Below are positions 8,688-16,699 of a DNA stretch of 64,000 nt, in pieces. Positions within the stretch are counted from its first letter, which is position 1. Each line of letters begins with the position of its first letter. The translations under genes were made by a program, and so were the position numbers. The notes below the pieces were generated by a model. It saw nothing but the letters and a program-made list of their open reading frames with translations, made no database searches and was not told the DNA's origin. The DNA comes from Variovorax atrisoli 110B (GTDB taxonomy: Bacteria > Pseudomonadota > Gammaproteobacteria > Burkholderiales > Burkholderiaceae_C): positions 62,001-126,000 of the forward strand of contig NZ_KB907451.1 in NCBI RefSeq assembly GCF_000382045.1, written 5' to 3'.

Positions 8688-9440
8688 ATGAGCACCCGCA
8701 CACCCACCGCAAAGCGCCAGGTCTCGCGCGCACCGGCACAGGCCGCCGCCGTAGTCGCCATCGAGACTGCACGGCCCGACCGCAAGCAGGCGATCCTGCT
8801 GGCGGCCGAGAAGCTCTTTTCGCAGCACGGCTACCACGTGGTGACGATCCGCCAGATCGCCGAGGAGGCCGGCGTGCCGCTGGCGCTGGTGGGCTACTAC
8901 TACGGCCAGAAGCACGAACTCTTCCACGCGATCTTCGAGCACTGGGGACACTCCATCGAGGCCCGGCTGGCGGGCCTGGCCGCGGTGGACATCGACCCCG
9001 ACGACGCGCGCACGCTGCCGCGCATCATCGACGCCTTCACCGCGCCCGTGCTGGCGCTGCGCGCGAGCGCCGAGGGCGAGTACTACGCGCTGCTGGTGGC
9101 GCGCGAGCTCTACCACGCCACCGAGGAAGCCGACCGCGTGCTGCGCGCCTACTTCGACCCGCTGGCCGAGGCCTACATCGACGCGCTGCACCTCGCGATG
9201 CCGCACGCCACGCGCAGCCAGGCCGCCTGGGGCTACCAGTTCGCGCTGGGTTCGCTGCTGCACCACCTGAACGACAGCCGCATCGAACGGCTCTCGCGCG
9301 GCGAGAACACGCGCGCCGACCCGGCGGTGGCCCCGATGCTGGTGAACTTCATCGTCGGCGGACTGCGTGCGGCGCTGCCGCGTCCGAAGACCGCCAAGCC
9401 GTCGCAGAAGAAAACCATACCCAGGAGACAGAAGACATGA
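8688..9440 (+). CDS. TetR-family transcriptional regulator
   Basis: 250-residue regulator with an N-terminal TetR helix-turn-helix (DRKQAILLAAEKLFSQHGYH, then TIRQIAEEAGVPLALVGYYYGQKHELF) and a longer C-terminal ligand domain with a CecR-like look. I chose the ATG at 8688; an upstream ATG at 8628 would translate the operator region. The last codon overlaps the transporter binding-protein start (ATGA, 4 bp), so the regulator is the first gene of the operon it probably represses. A likely ligand is the imported substrate or a breakdown product. The C-terminus is basic (KTAKPSQKKTIPRRQKT). Confidence 0.85.
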   Translation: MSTRTPTAKRQVSRAPAQAAAVVAIETARPDRKQAILLAAEKLFSQHGYHVVTIRQIAEEAGVPLALVGYYYGQKHELFHAIFEHWGHSIEARLAGLAAVDIDPDDARTLPRIIDAFTAPVLALRASAEGEYYALLVARELYHATEEADRVLRAYFDPLAEAYIDALHLAMPHATRSQAAWGYQFALGSLLHHLNDSRIERLSRGENTRADPAVAPMLVNFIVGGLRAALPRPKTAKPSQKKTIPRRQKT

Positions 9441-10381
9441 TGAAACGACGCACCCTGCTGTCGGCGCTCGCCGCAGCGTCGGCTGCCGCGGCGCTGCCTT
9501 CGCGCGCGCAGTCCACCACGAAGATCGTGTTCGGCTACACGGCCGTGACCGACTTCGCATCGGTGTTCGTGGCCGCCGAGGAGGGCTACTTCAAGAAGCG
9601 CAGCCTCGACGTGGAGCTGAAGTTCATTCCGCTGAACTCGACCATCCCGGCGGCGCTGCAGTCCGATTCGCTGCAGATCGGCGGGCCCACGCCCTCGGTG
9701 TTCCTGCAGGCGGTGGACGGCGGCCTCGACCTGGTGCTCGTGGCCGGCGGCGGCCTCACCTCGAAGACCATCACCGGCTTCGGCCTGGTGGCGCGCGCGG
9801 GCTCGGGCATCAAGAGCGCGCAGGACTGCGTGGGCAAGAAGATCGGCGTGCCAGGCCTGGGCGCCTTCCTGCACGTGACCTTCCGCGCATGGCTGAAGGA
9901 CAGCGGCGTGGACTACCGCAAGGTCAACTTCGTCGAGGCCGCGTTCCCGCAGCATGCCGACCTGCTGCGCGGCGGCTCGGTCGACGCGGTGGTGTCGGCC
10001 GATCCGTTCATGAGCCGCATCACGGAGAGCGGCGCCGGCTACGTGGCCTCGTATTACTCGACCTTCCTGCCCGAGAACAACCAGACGATCGTGCACGCTG
10101 CCAAGCGCGAGTGGGTGGCGAAGAACCCGGCGGCGGCGCGCGCCTTCCGCGAGGCGCTGGTGGAAGCCGCCGCGTTCATGCAGCAGCCGAAGAACGACGC
10201 CAAGGTGCGCGCATCCATCGGCAAGTACATCAAGCTGCCGCCCGACGTGCTCGCCAAGGTGCAGGTCTCGCCGCCCGGCCCCGTGGTGACCGACAAGCAG
10301 CTTTCCTACTGGACCGGGCTGATGAAGGAGCAGGAGATGCTCAAGACGAACATCGACGTCGCGAAGCTGGTGGCGAAGTGA
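9437..10381 (+). CDS. ABC transporter substrate-binding protein, NitT/TauT (SsuA-like)
   Basis: 314-residue periplasmic binding protein. The N-terminal signal (MMKRRTLLSALAAASAAAAL, cleavage near SRAQ/S) is followed by a type 2 periplasmic fold: KIVFGYTAVTDFASVFVAAEEGYF, a pattern shared by sulfonate, nitrate, pyrimidine-precursor and aromatic binding proteins. The start overlaps the tetR stop and the stop overlaps the ATPase start (GTGA), so three genes are translationally coupled. Context with a cyclase-family hydrolase and fumarylacetoacetase suggests an aromatic or heteroaromatic ligand rather than nitrate or taurine; the ligand is not readable from sequence. Confidence 0.85.
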   Translation: MMKRRTLLSALAAASAAAALPSRAQSTTKIVFGYTAVTDFASVFVAAEEGYFKKRSLDVELKFIPLNSTIPAALQSDSLQIGGPTPSVFLQAVDGGLDLVLVAGGGLTSKTITGFGLVARAGSGIKSAQDCVGKKIGVPGLGAFLHVTFRAWLKDSGVDYRKVNFVEAAFPQHADLLRGGSVDAVVSADPFMSRITESGAGYVASYYSTFLPENNQTIVHAAKREWVAKNPAAARAFREALVEAAAFMQQPKNDAKVRASIGKYIKLPPDVLAKVQVSPPGPVVTDKQLSYWTGLMKEQEMLKTNIDVAKLVAK

Positions 10382-11235
10382 TCGCAACGCCCGCCCCGCT
10401 CACCGCGCGCGCTGCGTTGCAGCCGGGCACCTTCCACGCGCCGGCCGGCACCGCGGCGCAGGCCGTGCCCTTCCTGCGCTTCGACGGCGTGACCATCCGC
10501 CTCGGCGGGCGCGAGATCCTTTCGCCGACATCCTTCGACGTGGCGCGCGGCGAGTTCGTCTGCATCGTCGGCCCCAGCGGCTGCGGCAAGACCACGCTGC
10601 TGCGCGCGGCCAGCGGACTGGTCACGGCCAGCGCGGGCGAGGTGCGGCGCAACGGCGTGAAGATGACTGAGCCCTCGCGCGAAGTGGCCTTCGTGTTCCA
10701 GGACTACGGCCGCGCCCTGCTGCCCTGGCGCACGGTGGAAGGCAACGTGAGCCTTGCGCTGGAAGCGGCCGGCGTGCCTGCCGCGCAGCGCGCACCGCGC
10801 ATCGCCGACGTGCTCGGCAAGGTCGGTCTCGCGAAGCACGCGCACAAGTTCCCGGTGCAGCTGTCGGGCGGCATGCAGCAGCGCGCGCAGATCGCCCGCT
10901 GCCTCGCGCAGAGGCCCGAACTGATGATGATGGACGAGCCCTTCGGCGCGCTCGACGCGCTCACGCGCCAGAGCCTGCAGGACGAGCTCGCGCGGCTGGT
11001 GCGCGAGGACGGGCTCACCGTGCTCTTCGTCACGCACGACCTGGAGGAAGCCATCTACCTCGGCGACCGCGTGATCGCGCTGCAGGCCAACCCGGGGCCG
11101 GGCCGGCCCAGCCTCGCGCGGATGATCGACGTGAAGATTCCGCGCCCGCGCGACCAGCTCTCGACCAAGGAGCATCCGGAATACCTGCACCTGCGCCGCG
11201 AGCTCTTCGCTTTCATCGAGCAGGGCCATGACTGA
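10378..11235 (+). CDS. ABC transporter ATP-binding protein, NitT/TauT type
   Basis: 285-residue ATPase energising the adjacent permeases. Seen: Walker A GPSGCGKTT, Q-loop FVFQDYGRALLPW, signature LSGGMQQRAQIAR, Walker B LMMMDEPFGALDA and H-loop VTHDLEEA. The start is a GTG at 10378 that overlaps the preceding stop; no ATG lies between this and the nucleotide-binding domain. Length is slightly above the usual 250-265 residues because of about 30 extra N-terminal residues. The end overlaps the first permease by 8 bp. Confidence 0.88.
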   Translation: MIATPAPLTARAALQPGTFHAPAGTAAQAVPFLRFDGVTIRLGGREILSPTSFDVARGEFVCIVGPSGCGKTTLLRAASGLVTASAGEVRRNGVKMTEPSREVAFVFQDYGRALLPWRTVEGNVSLALEAAGVPAAQRAPRIADVLGKVGLAKHAHKFPVQLSGGMQQRAQIARCLAQRPELMMMDEPFGALDALTRQSLQDELARLVREDGLTVLFVTHDLEEAIYLGDRVIALQANPGPGRPSLARMIDVKIPRPRDQLSTKEHPEYLHLRRELFAFIEQGHD

Positions 11236-11998
11236 GAGCCGCCTCTTGCGCTGGCTGCGGCCGTGGGTGTTTCCCGTGGTGCTCGTCGGCGCCTTCGAGT
11301 GGTATGCGCGGCGCGCGGCGGCTCTCGGCAGCGACGCGCTCGCGCCGCCCACCGCCGCGGCGAAGGCTTTCGCCGGCGCCGCCATGGACGGCTCGCTCTG
11401 GACGGCCACCGGCTTCACGCTCGGCACCGCCGCGCTCGGCCTGCTGCTGGGCGCAATGCTCGGCATCGCGCTGGGCGTGGTGCTCGGGCTCTCGCGCCGC
11501 GCGGCGCAGCTCGGCTCGGTCTCCATCGAAGTGCTTCGGCCCGTGCCTTCGGTCGCGCTGATTCCGCTGGCAATGCTGGGCTTCGGATTCGGCGTGCGCA
11601 TGGAGCTGGCCATCGTCGCGTTCGCCACCTTCTGGCCGCTGCTGGTGCTGGTGCAGGCGGCGGTGCAGCAGGTGGAGCCGCGCCTGCTCGAGGTCAGCCG
11701 CGTGCTGGGGCTTTCGGCGCGCGAGCGTGCCTTCAAGATCGTGCTGCCGGCCATCGTGCCGCGCCTGTTCGTCGCGCTGCGCCTGGGCGTGGCGGTCGCG
11801 CTGGTGGTGGCGGTGACGGTGGAGATCGCGGCCAACCCCAACGGCATGGGCTACGCGATGATGATCGCGCAGCAGAGCTTCGACCCGGCGCTGATGCTGG
11901 CCTGGCTGGGCTGGATCGGCATCGTGGGCTTCGTGGTCAACGCCAGCATGCTGATGCTGCAGCGCGCGGTGTCGCGGCGCATGGGGGTGCTGTCATGA
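11228..11998 (+). CDS. ABC transporter permease 1
   Basis: 256-residue inner-membrane permease of the BinPDep_transp_1/SsuC type with about six TM helices (for example LGLLLGAMLGIALGVVLGLS and VALRLGVAVALVVAVTVEIA). The coupling EAA-like loop is visible as EVSRVLGLSARERAFKIVLP. It overlaps the ATPase at its start and the second permease at its end (ATGA). Two distinct permease genes imply a heterodimeric channel, whereas many NitT systems use one permease as a homodimer. Confidence 0.85.
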   Translation: MTESRLLRWLRPWVFPVVLVGAFEWYARRAAALGSDALAPPTAAAKAFAGAAMDGSLWTATGFTLGTAALGLLLGAMLGIALGVVLGLSRRAAQLGSVSIEVLRPVPSVALIPLAMLGFGFGVRMELAIVAFATFWPLLVLVQAAVQQVEPRLLEVSRVLGLSARERAFKIVLPAIVPRLFVALRLGVAVALVVAVTVEIAANPNGMGYAMMIAQQSFDPALMLAWLGWIGIVGFVVNASMLMLQRAVSRRMGVLS

Positions 11999-12780
11999 GC
12001 GACAGCCGCATCGGCCTCTACAGGGTCGGCTCGCTGGGCGTGCTGCTCGTGCTCGTCGCGCTGTGGTGGATCGCGAGCAACGCCGGCTGGGTGAGCCGCG
12101 TGTTCCTGCCGACCCCGCAGGCCACCTTCGCGAGCCTGCTCGAAGGGCTGAATCTCTCGGGAAGCGGCAATGGCAGCGGCGAGCTGCTCGGCTTCACGCG
12201 GGCCACGGTGGGCCGGATGATCGAAGGCTGGCTGCTGGCTTCGCTCTTCGGCGTGCTGCTCGGCGCGGCCATCGGCGTGTCGCCGTCGGTGCGCGCATGG
12301 GTGCAGCCCACGCTCGAGTTCATCCGCCCCCTGCCCGCCTCCGCGCTGCTGCCGCTGGCCATCTCCATCTTCGGGCTGAACCCGGGCATGGTGCTTTTCG
12401 TGGTCGCCTTCGGTGCGATGTGGCCGGTGCTGCTGGCCACGGTGCACGGCTTCGCAGCGGTGGAGCCACGCCTTTCGGAAGTGGCGCGCTGCCTGCAGAT
12501 GTCGCGCGCGGCGTACATCTGGAAGATGGGCCTGCCCAACGCGATGCCAGACATCCTCGCGGGCATGCGGCTCGCGCTGACCATCGCGCTGATCGTCGCG
12601 GTGGTGGGCGAAATGATCGCCTCGCAAAGCGGCCTGGGCCAGGCCATCCTGCTGGCCGCGCGCGCCTTCCGTGCGAGCGACCTGTTCGCCGGCATCGTGC
12701 TGCTGGGGCTGATCGGCTTCGCCAGCAATGCGCTGCTGGCCTTTGCAGAACGGCGGTTGCTGCGGTGGCAGCGGCCTTAG
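11995..12780 (+). CDS. ABC transporter permease 2
   Basis: 261-residue second permease of the importer. TM segments include VLLVLVALWWIASNAGW, LLASLFGVLLGAAIGVS and ALTIALIVAVVGEMIAS; the ATPase-contact loop is EVARCLQMSRAAYIWKMGLP. Its start overlaps the first permease stop by 4 bp. A 153-bp gap follows before the cyclase gene, the only long junction in this operon. I see a T-rich stretch there but no clear terminator, so read-through into the catabolic genes is likely. Confidence 0.85.
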   Translation: MSDSRIGLYRVGSLGVLLVLVALWWIASNAGWVSRVFLPTPQATFASLLEGLNLSGSGNGSGELLGFTRATVGRMIEGWLLASLFGVLLGAAIGVSPSVRAWVQPTLEFIRPLPASALLPLAISIFGLNPGMVLFVVAFGAMWPVLLATVHGFAAVEPRLSEVARCLQMSRAAYIWKMGLPNAMPDILAGMRLALTIALIVAVVGEMIASQSGLGQAILLAARAFRASDLFAGIVLLGLIGFASNALLAFAERRLLRWQRP

Positions 12781-12933
12781 GAGCGGGAACTCCGAGCTTC
12801 CGGACGCGGAGGGCGCGAAAGGAAGACCGGGATTCCCTTTGAATTTTTCTTTTGGATTTTTTGCGCTCTTCGCGAAGCCTTCGCGCCCCCTGCGTCCTGC
12901 CCCGGCATTCACACACCCACAAAAGGAGCCCCC

Positions 12934-13740
12934 ATGCCACGCAAATTCGTCGACCTCTCGATCTTTCTCGAAAACGACGTGCTTTCGGACCCGCCCGCCT
13001 TCGCGCCGAAGATCCAGTACTTCACGCACGAGCAGACCTACGAGCAGATCGAGCCCTTCTTTCCCGGCCTGAAGAAGGAAGACCTGCCCGACGGCGAGGG
13101 CTGGGCGGTGGAACTGGTGCAGCTGTCGACGCACAACGGCACCCACCTCGACGCGCCCTATCACTTCCACTCGACCATGGACAAGGCGCTGGGCGAGAAG
13201 AAGCCCGCCATCGCCATCCACGACGTGCCGCTCGAGTGGTGCTTCCAGCCCGGGGTGAAGCTCGACTTCCGCCACTTCGCCGATGGCTACGTGGTGACCG
13301 CCGCGGACGTCGAGGCCGAACTCAAGCGCATCGGCCACACGCTGAGCCCGCTGGAGATCGTGGTGGTCAACACCCGCGCCGGCTCCCGCTACGGCAACCC
13401 CGACTACGTATCGGCCGGCGCGGGCATGGGCTACGAGGCGACGATGTACCTGCTGGAGCGCGGCGTGCGCCTCACGGGCACCGACGCATGGAGCTGGGAC
13501 GCACCCTTCGTGCACACCGCGAAGAAGTACGGCGAGACGCATGACGCCTCGCTGATCTGGGAAGGCCACAAGGCCGGCCGCGACATCGGCTACTGCCACA
13601 TCGAGAAGCTGCACAACCTGGAGTCCCTGCCGCCCACGGGCTTCTACATCAGCTGCTTCCCGCACAAGATCCGCGGCGCGTCGGCCGGCTGGACGCGCGC
13701 GGTCGCGATCTTCGACGACGCGCTGATGGCCTCGGCGTGA
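12934..13740 (+). CDS. Cyclase-family (kynurenine formamidase-like) metal-dependent hydrolase
   Basis: 268-residue protein of the PF04199 cyclase fold. The metal-binding signature HNGTHLDAPYHFH is near residues 70-82, with a further TDAWSWDAPF segment typical of the group. Members hydrolyse cyclic or linear amides (kynurenine formamidase, isatin hydrolase) or lactone-like substrates; the exact substrate is unknown. AAAAGGAG precedes the ATG at good spacing. It ends 10 bp before fumarylacetoacetase, so the two enzymes probably act in one pathway on a compound brought in by the upstream ABC importer. Confidence 0.8.
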   Translation: MPRKFVDLSIFLENDVLSDPPAFAPKIQYFTHEQTYEQIEPFFPGLKKEDLPDGEGWAVELVQLSTHNGTHLDAPYHFHSTMDKALGEKKPAIAIHDVPLEWCFQPGVKLDFRHFADGYVVTAADVEAELKRIGHTLSPLEIVVVNTRAGSRYGNPDYVSAGAGMGYEATMYLLERGVRLTGTDAWSWDAPFVHTAKKYGETHDASLIWEGHKAGRDIGYCHIEKLHNLESLPPTGFYISCFPHKIRGASAGWTRAVAIFDDALMASA

Positions 13741-13750
13741 GGGCGGCTTC

Positions 13751-15076
13751 ATGAGCATCGCACTCAACCACACGCACGACACTCACGCGCGCAGCTGGGT
13801 CGAATCGGCCAATGCGCCGGACAGCAACTTCCCGATCCAGAACCTGCCCCATGCGGTGTTCCGCCGCGCCGGGAGCGCCGAGGCATTCCGCGGCGGTGTC
13901 GCGATCGGCGACCGGGTTCTGGACCTGGCCGCGCTGGTCACGAAGCAGCAGCTCGACGGCCTCGCGCTCGACGCCGCGAACGCAGCCGCGCTGCCGGCGC
14001 TCAACGACCTCTTCGCACTCGGCCACGGCGCATGGCAGGCGCTGCGCCACGCGCTCTTCGACCTGCTGAAGAACGACTCGCCCGTCGCGGCGGTGCAGGC
14101 CGTGCGCGAATGCCTCGTGCCGCAGGCCGACGTCGAGTACACCGTGCCCGCACGCATCGGCGACTACACCGACTTCTACACCTCGATCGACCACGCGCTG
14201 AACATCAGCCGCCTGATGAATCCCGATGGCGACGTGACGCCCAACTTCCGCTGGATTCCGATCGCGTACCACGGGCGCGTGTCGACCATCGGCGTGAGCG
14301 GCCAGCGCTTCCACCGCCCGATGGGACAGGCCATGACCCCGGGCGCGAAGGCGCCCACCTACCAGGCCTGCGCGCGGCTCGACTACGAGCTGGAGCTCGG
14401 CGTGTGGATCGGCAAGGGCAACGCGCAGGGCGATGCGATTCCGCTCGAACGCGCGCAGGAACACATCTTCGGCATCTGCCTGCTCAACGACTGGTCGGCG
14501 CGCGACATCCAGTTCTGGGAGATGGCGCCGCTCGGGCCTTTCCTCGCAAAGAACTTCGCCACCACCATCTCACCGTGGATCGTGACCATGGAAGCGCTCG
14601 CACCCTACCGGCAGGCATGGACGCGCCCATCGGACGAGCCCCAGCCGCTGGCCTACCTGGAGCATGCGGCCAACCGCGACAGCGGCGCGATCGACATCCG
14701 GCTGGAGGTGTGGCTCGAAAGCGAGAAGGCCCGCAAGGAAAAGACCGGACCGTCACGGCTTTCATCGACCAGCTTCAGGCACCAGTACTGGACCGTCGCG
14801 CAGATGGTGACGCACCACACCATGGGCGGGTGCAGCCTGAACCCCGGCGACCTGTTCGGCAGCGGCACGATCTCCGGCCCAGGCGAGGGCGAGGCCGGCG
14901 CGATCATCGAGCTGACGCGCGCTGGTCAAAGCCCGGTGGCGCTGGCCAACGGCGAGCAGCGCGGCTTCCTGGAAGACGGCGACGCGGTGCTGCTGCGCGG
15001 CTGGTGCGAGAAGCCGGGCCATGCGCGCATCGGGTTCGGGGAGAGCCGGGGGACGGTGCTGGCGGCAAGGGGTTGA
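13751..15076 (+). CDS. fahA: Fumarylacetoacetase
   Basis: 441-residue hydrolase cleaving fumarylacetoacetate to fumarate and acetoacetate (EC 3.7.1.2). Seen: [13 protein letters not shown] with metal Asp141 and the probable catalytic His148, [14 protein letters not shown], the metal-binding [10 protein letters not shown] and [25 protein letters not shown], all features of true FAH rather than the shorter FAH-fold hydrolases. It lacks homogentisate dioxygenase or maleylacetoacetate isomerase as neighbours, which suggests a different upstream route or a homologous substrate. Acetoacetate would feed the divergent acetoacetyl-CoA synthetase. The stop codon overlaps the -35 of the next promoter. 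Confidence 0.88.
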   Translation: [441 protein letters not shown]

Positions 15077-15101
15077 CGTTCCAGTAAACACTATTTACAG
15101 T
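15073..15101 (+). promoter_or_regulatory. Sigma70-type promoter before the RNA ligase leader
   Basis: TTGACG (15073-15078), a 17-bp spacer and TACAGT (15096-15101) match a sigma70 promoter at 5/6 and 4/6 positions. The spacer and -10 include the inverted repeat GTAAA-N5-TTTAC (15084-15098), a possible operator. Predicted transcription start is about 15108. The -35 overlaps the fahA stop. Confidence 0.5.
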
Positions 15102-15107
15102 CCGACT

Positions 15108-15390
15108 CCTTTTGCGGATGAGCCGCAAAGATTCTCGACAACACGACGAGCACTCCACTCTCACACCGAGTCATTTCGTGAACACCACGCCGGTCATTGC
15201 CAAGAACGTCTGCGACAACGCGAGTCCGACATCGGTGCGCGCGTTCGAACACGGCATGGCCTTTGAGATGGGCCAGCCGCAAACGCCCAACGAGGCTTCA
15301 CCGGGCGAAGCCGGCGCATAGCGCGCACCTCTTCAGCACTCTTTTCAAGGAGGCCCGGACACCGAATGGTTCCGGGCCTCTTTTCTTTTT
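15108..15390 (+). ncRNA. Candidate leader RNA or small RNA ending in a terminator
   Basis: A transcript from the promoter at 15073-15101 would begin at a perfect 7-bp hairpin (TTTGCGG 15111-15117, loop ATGAG, CCGCAAA 15123-15129) and end at the strong terminator at 15350-15390, about 280 nt. The 349-bp gap contains only a weak 67-codon frame (15118-15321) with no ribosome-binding site and a composition unlike a folded protein. The transcript could be an independent small RNA, or a leader whose terminator attenuates the RNA ligase gene starting 36 bp further on. No known RNA family was recognised. Confidence 0.4.
15350..15390 (+). terminator. Rho-independent terminator upstream of RNA ligase
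   Basis: A perfect 10-bp stem, GAGGCCCGGA (15350-15359) and TCCGGGCCTC (15371-15380), with an 11-nt loop is followed by TTTTCTTTTT. It lies between the promoter at 15073-15101 and the RNA ligase ATG at 15426, so it would terminate or attenuate that transcript. Confidence 0.8.
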
Positions 15391-15425
15391 GCGTCACCAT
15401 CATCAACCACAGGGAGAAAACAACC

Positions 15426-16466
15426 ATGCGCAAACTGGTCACCGTCCGCACTGTCGATGCGATCCGCCCCATCCCGGGAGCGGATGCCATCGAATGCGCC
15501 ATCGTCGAAGGCTGGACCGTCGTGATCAAGAAGGGCGAGTTCGCCGTCGGCGACCGCTGCGTCTTCTTCGAGATCGATTCATTCCTGCCGCTTGACGATC
15601 CGCGCTTTACCTTCCTGGAGAAGGCCGCGATCACCTGGAACGAACAGCGCGGCGTGCGGCTTCGCACGATGAAGCTGCGCGGCCAGATTTCGCAGGGGCT
15701 GATCCTGCCACTGTTGCAGTTCTCGGAAATCGACGCGCTCGCGCTGGCTGATCCGGCGCTGCGCCAGCGTGACTGGGCGCAGCTGCTCGGCATCGACAAG
15801 TGGGAGCCGGTGGTTCCGGCCTGCCTGTCGGGCGAGGTGGAGGGTGCATTCCCTTCGTTCATTGCCAAGACCGACCAGGAGCGCATCCAGAACCTCCCGG
15901 AGGTTCTGGCGGGGAACGACGGACACGCGTTCGAAGTCACGGTCAAACTCGACGGATCGAGCATGACCGCCTTCCACAACGCGGGAGCCGTCGGCGTCTG
16001 CGGGCGCAACTGGCAGCTGCGTGAAAGCCCGGGCAACAGCCTTTGGCGCGTGGCCCGGGAAGATCGCCTGCTGGAAGCTCTCGCGGCACTGGGCCGCAAC
16101 GTGGCGCTCCAGGGGGAAATCATCGGCGAAGGCATCCAGGGCAACCCGGAGAAGCTGCGCGGCCAGCAATTCCACGTCTTCGATGTGTTCGACATCGATC
16201 GCGGCGGCTATTGCGGAATGGAGGAGCGCGGCGCCGTCGTCGACTCGCTGCGCGCGCTGGGAGCCACCGTGCGCACCGTGCCTTTGCTCGAAGTGACCGC
16301 GCTCGACCGCTTCGGCGGATCGATCGCCGAGGTGCTGGCGTATGCCGAGGGGCCGTCGCTGAATCGGGAGACTTCTCGCGAAGGACTCGTGTTCAAGCGG
16401 CTGGACGGCAGGCTGTCGTTCAAGGCAATCTCGAACAGCTACCTGCTGAAGCACTCGGACCGCTGA
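15426..16466 (+). CDS. RNA ligase, DRB0094 (Rnl5) family
   Basis: 346-residue ATP-dependent RNA ligase that would seal RNA breaks through an enzyme-AMP intermediate. Seen: an N-terminal OB-like domain (about 1-120, with GEFAVGDRCVFFEIDSFLP), nucleotidyltransferase motif I VKLDGSS with the adenylated Lys174, motif III-like LQGEIIGEGIQGN, motif IV REGLVFK and motif V SFKAISNSYL. N-terminal OB plus C-terminal catalytic domain is the order of the Deinococcus enzyme DraRnl; length agrees. GGGAG precedes the ATG at 15426. It stands alone between a terminator-containing leader and a bidirectional terminator, next to tRNA-Gly. The natural RNA substrate is unknown. Confidence 0.85.
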   Translation: MRKLVTVRTVDAIRPIPGADAIECAIVEGWTVVIKKGEFAVGDRCVFFEIDSFLPLDDPRFTFLEKAAITWNEQRGVRLRTMKLRGQISQGLILPLLQFSEIDALALADPALRQRDWAQLLGIDKWEPVVPACLSGEVEGAFPSFIAKTDQERIQNLPEVLAGNDGHAFEVTVKLDGSSMTAFHNAGAVGVCGRNWQLRESPGNSLWRVAREDRLLEALAALGRNVALQGEIIGEGIQGNPEKLRGQQFHVFDVFDIDRGGYCGMEERGAVVDSLRALGATVRTVPLLEVTALDRFGGSIAEVLAYAEGPSLNRETSREGLVFKRLDGRLSFKAISNSYLLKHSDR

Positions 16467-16481
16467 GTTGGAGCACAAATG

Positions 16482-16510
16482 AAAAAGGCCACCGATGAGG
16501 TGGCCTTTTT
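16482..16510. terminator. Bidirectional terminator between RNA ligase and tRNA-Gly
   Basis: AAAAAGGCCACC and GGTGGCCTTTTT form a perfect 12-bp stem around a 5-nt loop. It has A and T tracts on both sides, so it can end the plus-strand RNA ligase transcript and the minus-strand tRNA transcript. Confidence 0.85.
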
Positions 16511-16518
16511 CTGCGATT

Positions 16519-16594
16519 TGGAGCGGGAAAAGAGTCTCGAACTCTCGACCTCAACCTTGGCAAGGTTGCGCTCTACCAACTGAGCTATTCCCGC
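16519..16594 (-). tRNA. tRNA-Gly (anticodon GCC)
   Basis: The 76-nt cloverleaf read on the minus strand has acceptor GCGGGAA/TTCCCGC, D-arm GCTCAGTTGGTAGAGC, anticodon stem-loop CAACC-TTGCCAA-GGTTG with anticodon GCC, T-loop TTCGAGA and an encoded CCA end after discriminator T. The T-stem contains one G-U pair. It is a single tRNA gene, not part of a visible cluster. Confidence 0.95.
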
Positions 16595-16699
16595 GTTAGC
16601 CTCAGATTATAGGGTGGAATCGGGCGGATTTTTCCGAATCCCTGAAAAAAGTTCATTTTTCTTCCTGGCGAGGGCGCGGAGAGCCGGGGCAAGAGGTCA

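Noticed and set aside
15118..15321. A 67-codon frame between fahA and the RNA ligase
   Set aside because: No ribosome-binding site; its start lies in a hairpin loop and the predicted peptide has no ordered pattern. I treat the region as a candidate RNA instead, although a small protein is not excluded.
15108..15390. tmRNA or 6S RNA
   Set aside because: No tRNA-like end, no ANDNYALAA-type tag sequence and no clear 6S-like long bulged stem could be found by eye.
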